Assembly: GCF_021155765.1 (NCBI RefSeq)
Contig: NC_060107.1
Span: forward strand, 1,098,501 to 1,162,500
DNA length: 64,000 bases
Reading direction: 5' to 3'
Source: Diprion similis
Lineage: Eukaryota > Arthropoda > Insecta > Hymenoptera > Diprionidae
In this document: one piece after another, positions 63,502 to 64,000 of the stretch
Numbering within the stretch: position 1 is the stretch's first letter
How the letters are laid out: each line of letters starts with the position of its first letter
Program-made: the position numbers and the translations under genes
Notes under the pieces: generated by a model
What the model saw: the letters and a program-made list of their open reading frames with translations, nothing else
Databases searched by the model: none
What the model was told of the DNA's origin: nothing

Positions 63502-64000
63502 GTAAGTACCTACGACCTGTTCGAGTTATTATCAAGGTACCAGTGTGTGACGCGAAGAATCGCGCTTCGATCCACGGCTCAAATTAGAAGGCAATCGAGG
63601 TTCCCGCCCACGCGACAAAACCCTCCGTCTCCGTTATTTGGCCCACCCAGCGGGGATTCCACGGTCAAAGATCAGAGTGGACGGTGCAGACGGCGACGTA
63701 TCTAATTTGCCACCAGCTCTCGTGCAGACTGCGGATACATTATTCACGGCCAATTAATGAAATATAGGTCAGACCGTAGCGATCCTCGCCGTTGGTTCTC
63801 TCTCTCTCTCTCTCTCTCTCTCTATTTCTCTTTCTCATTCTCGGTCTCTCTCCGTGTTACCGCATAAACTCTGCTTCGCTCGAGGATCTGCGAAAACCGA
63901 TTTGATCATAGACGGGAGAACTGGAGTCGTAAAAGTGCGCCAAGTTTCCGAGATATGTATGTATACATAATCATACGTGTTTTCGAATCGAAAGGGAGAA
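63502..64000. other. Start of the intron following exon 63340-63501
   Basis: No coding sequence was recognised. It contains a TC microsatellite at 63797-63823. Confidence 0.5.
63797..63823. repeat. TC dinucleotide microsatellite
   Basis: About 13 uninterrupted TC units. Confidence 0.92.

Overview
The window is nuclear DNA of an animal, almost certainly an insect. Genes are split by short GT-AG introns, intergenic DNA is AT-rich with many microsatellites and small fold-back transposons, and the proteins match insect forms (Ptp61F-type phosphatase, RhoGAP15B-type RhoGAP, HMCES/SRAP, sarcospan). A hymenopteran such as a sawfly would fit, but that is only an impression. No bacterial, viral or organellar genes were seen. 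All exon models below were built by hand from splice sites, reading phase and remembered family conservation.

Left part (1-21 kb). Two genes lie on the minus strand: a tail-anchored PTP1B/Ptp61F phosphatase (coding 1410-4644, 8 exons, about 495 aa) and the SRAP-domain protein HMCES (5435-6960, 6 exons, about 322 aa). HMCES begins with a 20-nt exon that carries the catalytic cysteine. Divergent from HMCES is a plus-strand sarcospan-like four-helix membrane protein (15370-20920, 6 exons, about 396 aa). A possible alternative first coding exon for it lies 7 kb upstream at 8372-8425, next to a Pho/YY1-like site.

Middle (22-34 kb). A large minus-strand gene (22908-32079, 10 coding exons, about 1250 aa) encodes an ARAP-like PH-PH-RhoGAP-RA-PH protein without an ArfGAP domain, resembling Drosophila RhoGAP15B. 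It converges tail to tail with the sarcospan gene. Upstream, on the plus strand, is a tentative three-exon gene for a small single-pass membrane protein (32945-33903) that I do not recognise.

Right part (34-64 kb). An AT-rich stretch of about 8 kb without clear genes precedes a minus-strand six-finger C2H2 zinc-finger gene (42310-46164). That gene has two short in-frame introns and a splice donor overlapping a stop codon. Next is a small coiled-coil protein resembling HAUS augmin subunit 8 (47992-49011, minus). From 49 to 63 kb I find no convincing gene, only GC-richer, microsatellite-rich DNA. At 63340 a first coding exon on the plus strand starts a gene that runs off the window.

The most striking non-genic structure is a set of at least six different fold-back (MITE-like) families. 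One is present twice with TA target duplications, one is piggyBac-like with TTAA duplications, and one is present in introns of two genes. There are also two near-perfect hairpins (49651-49744 and 56825-56908).
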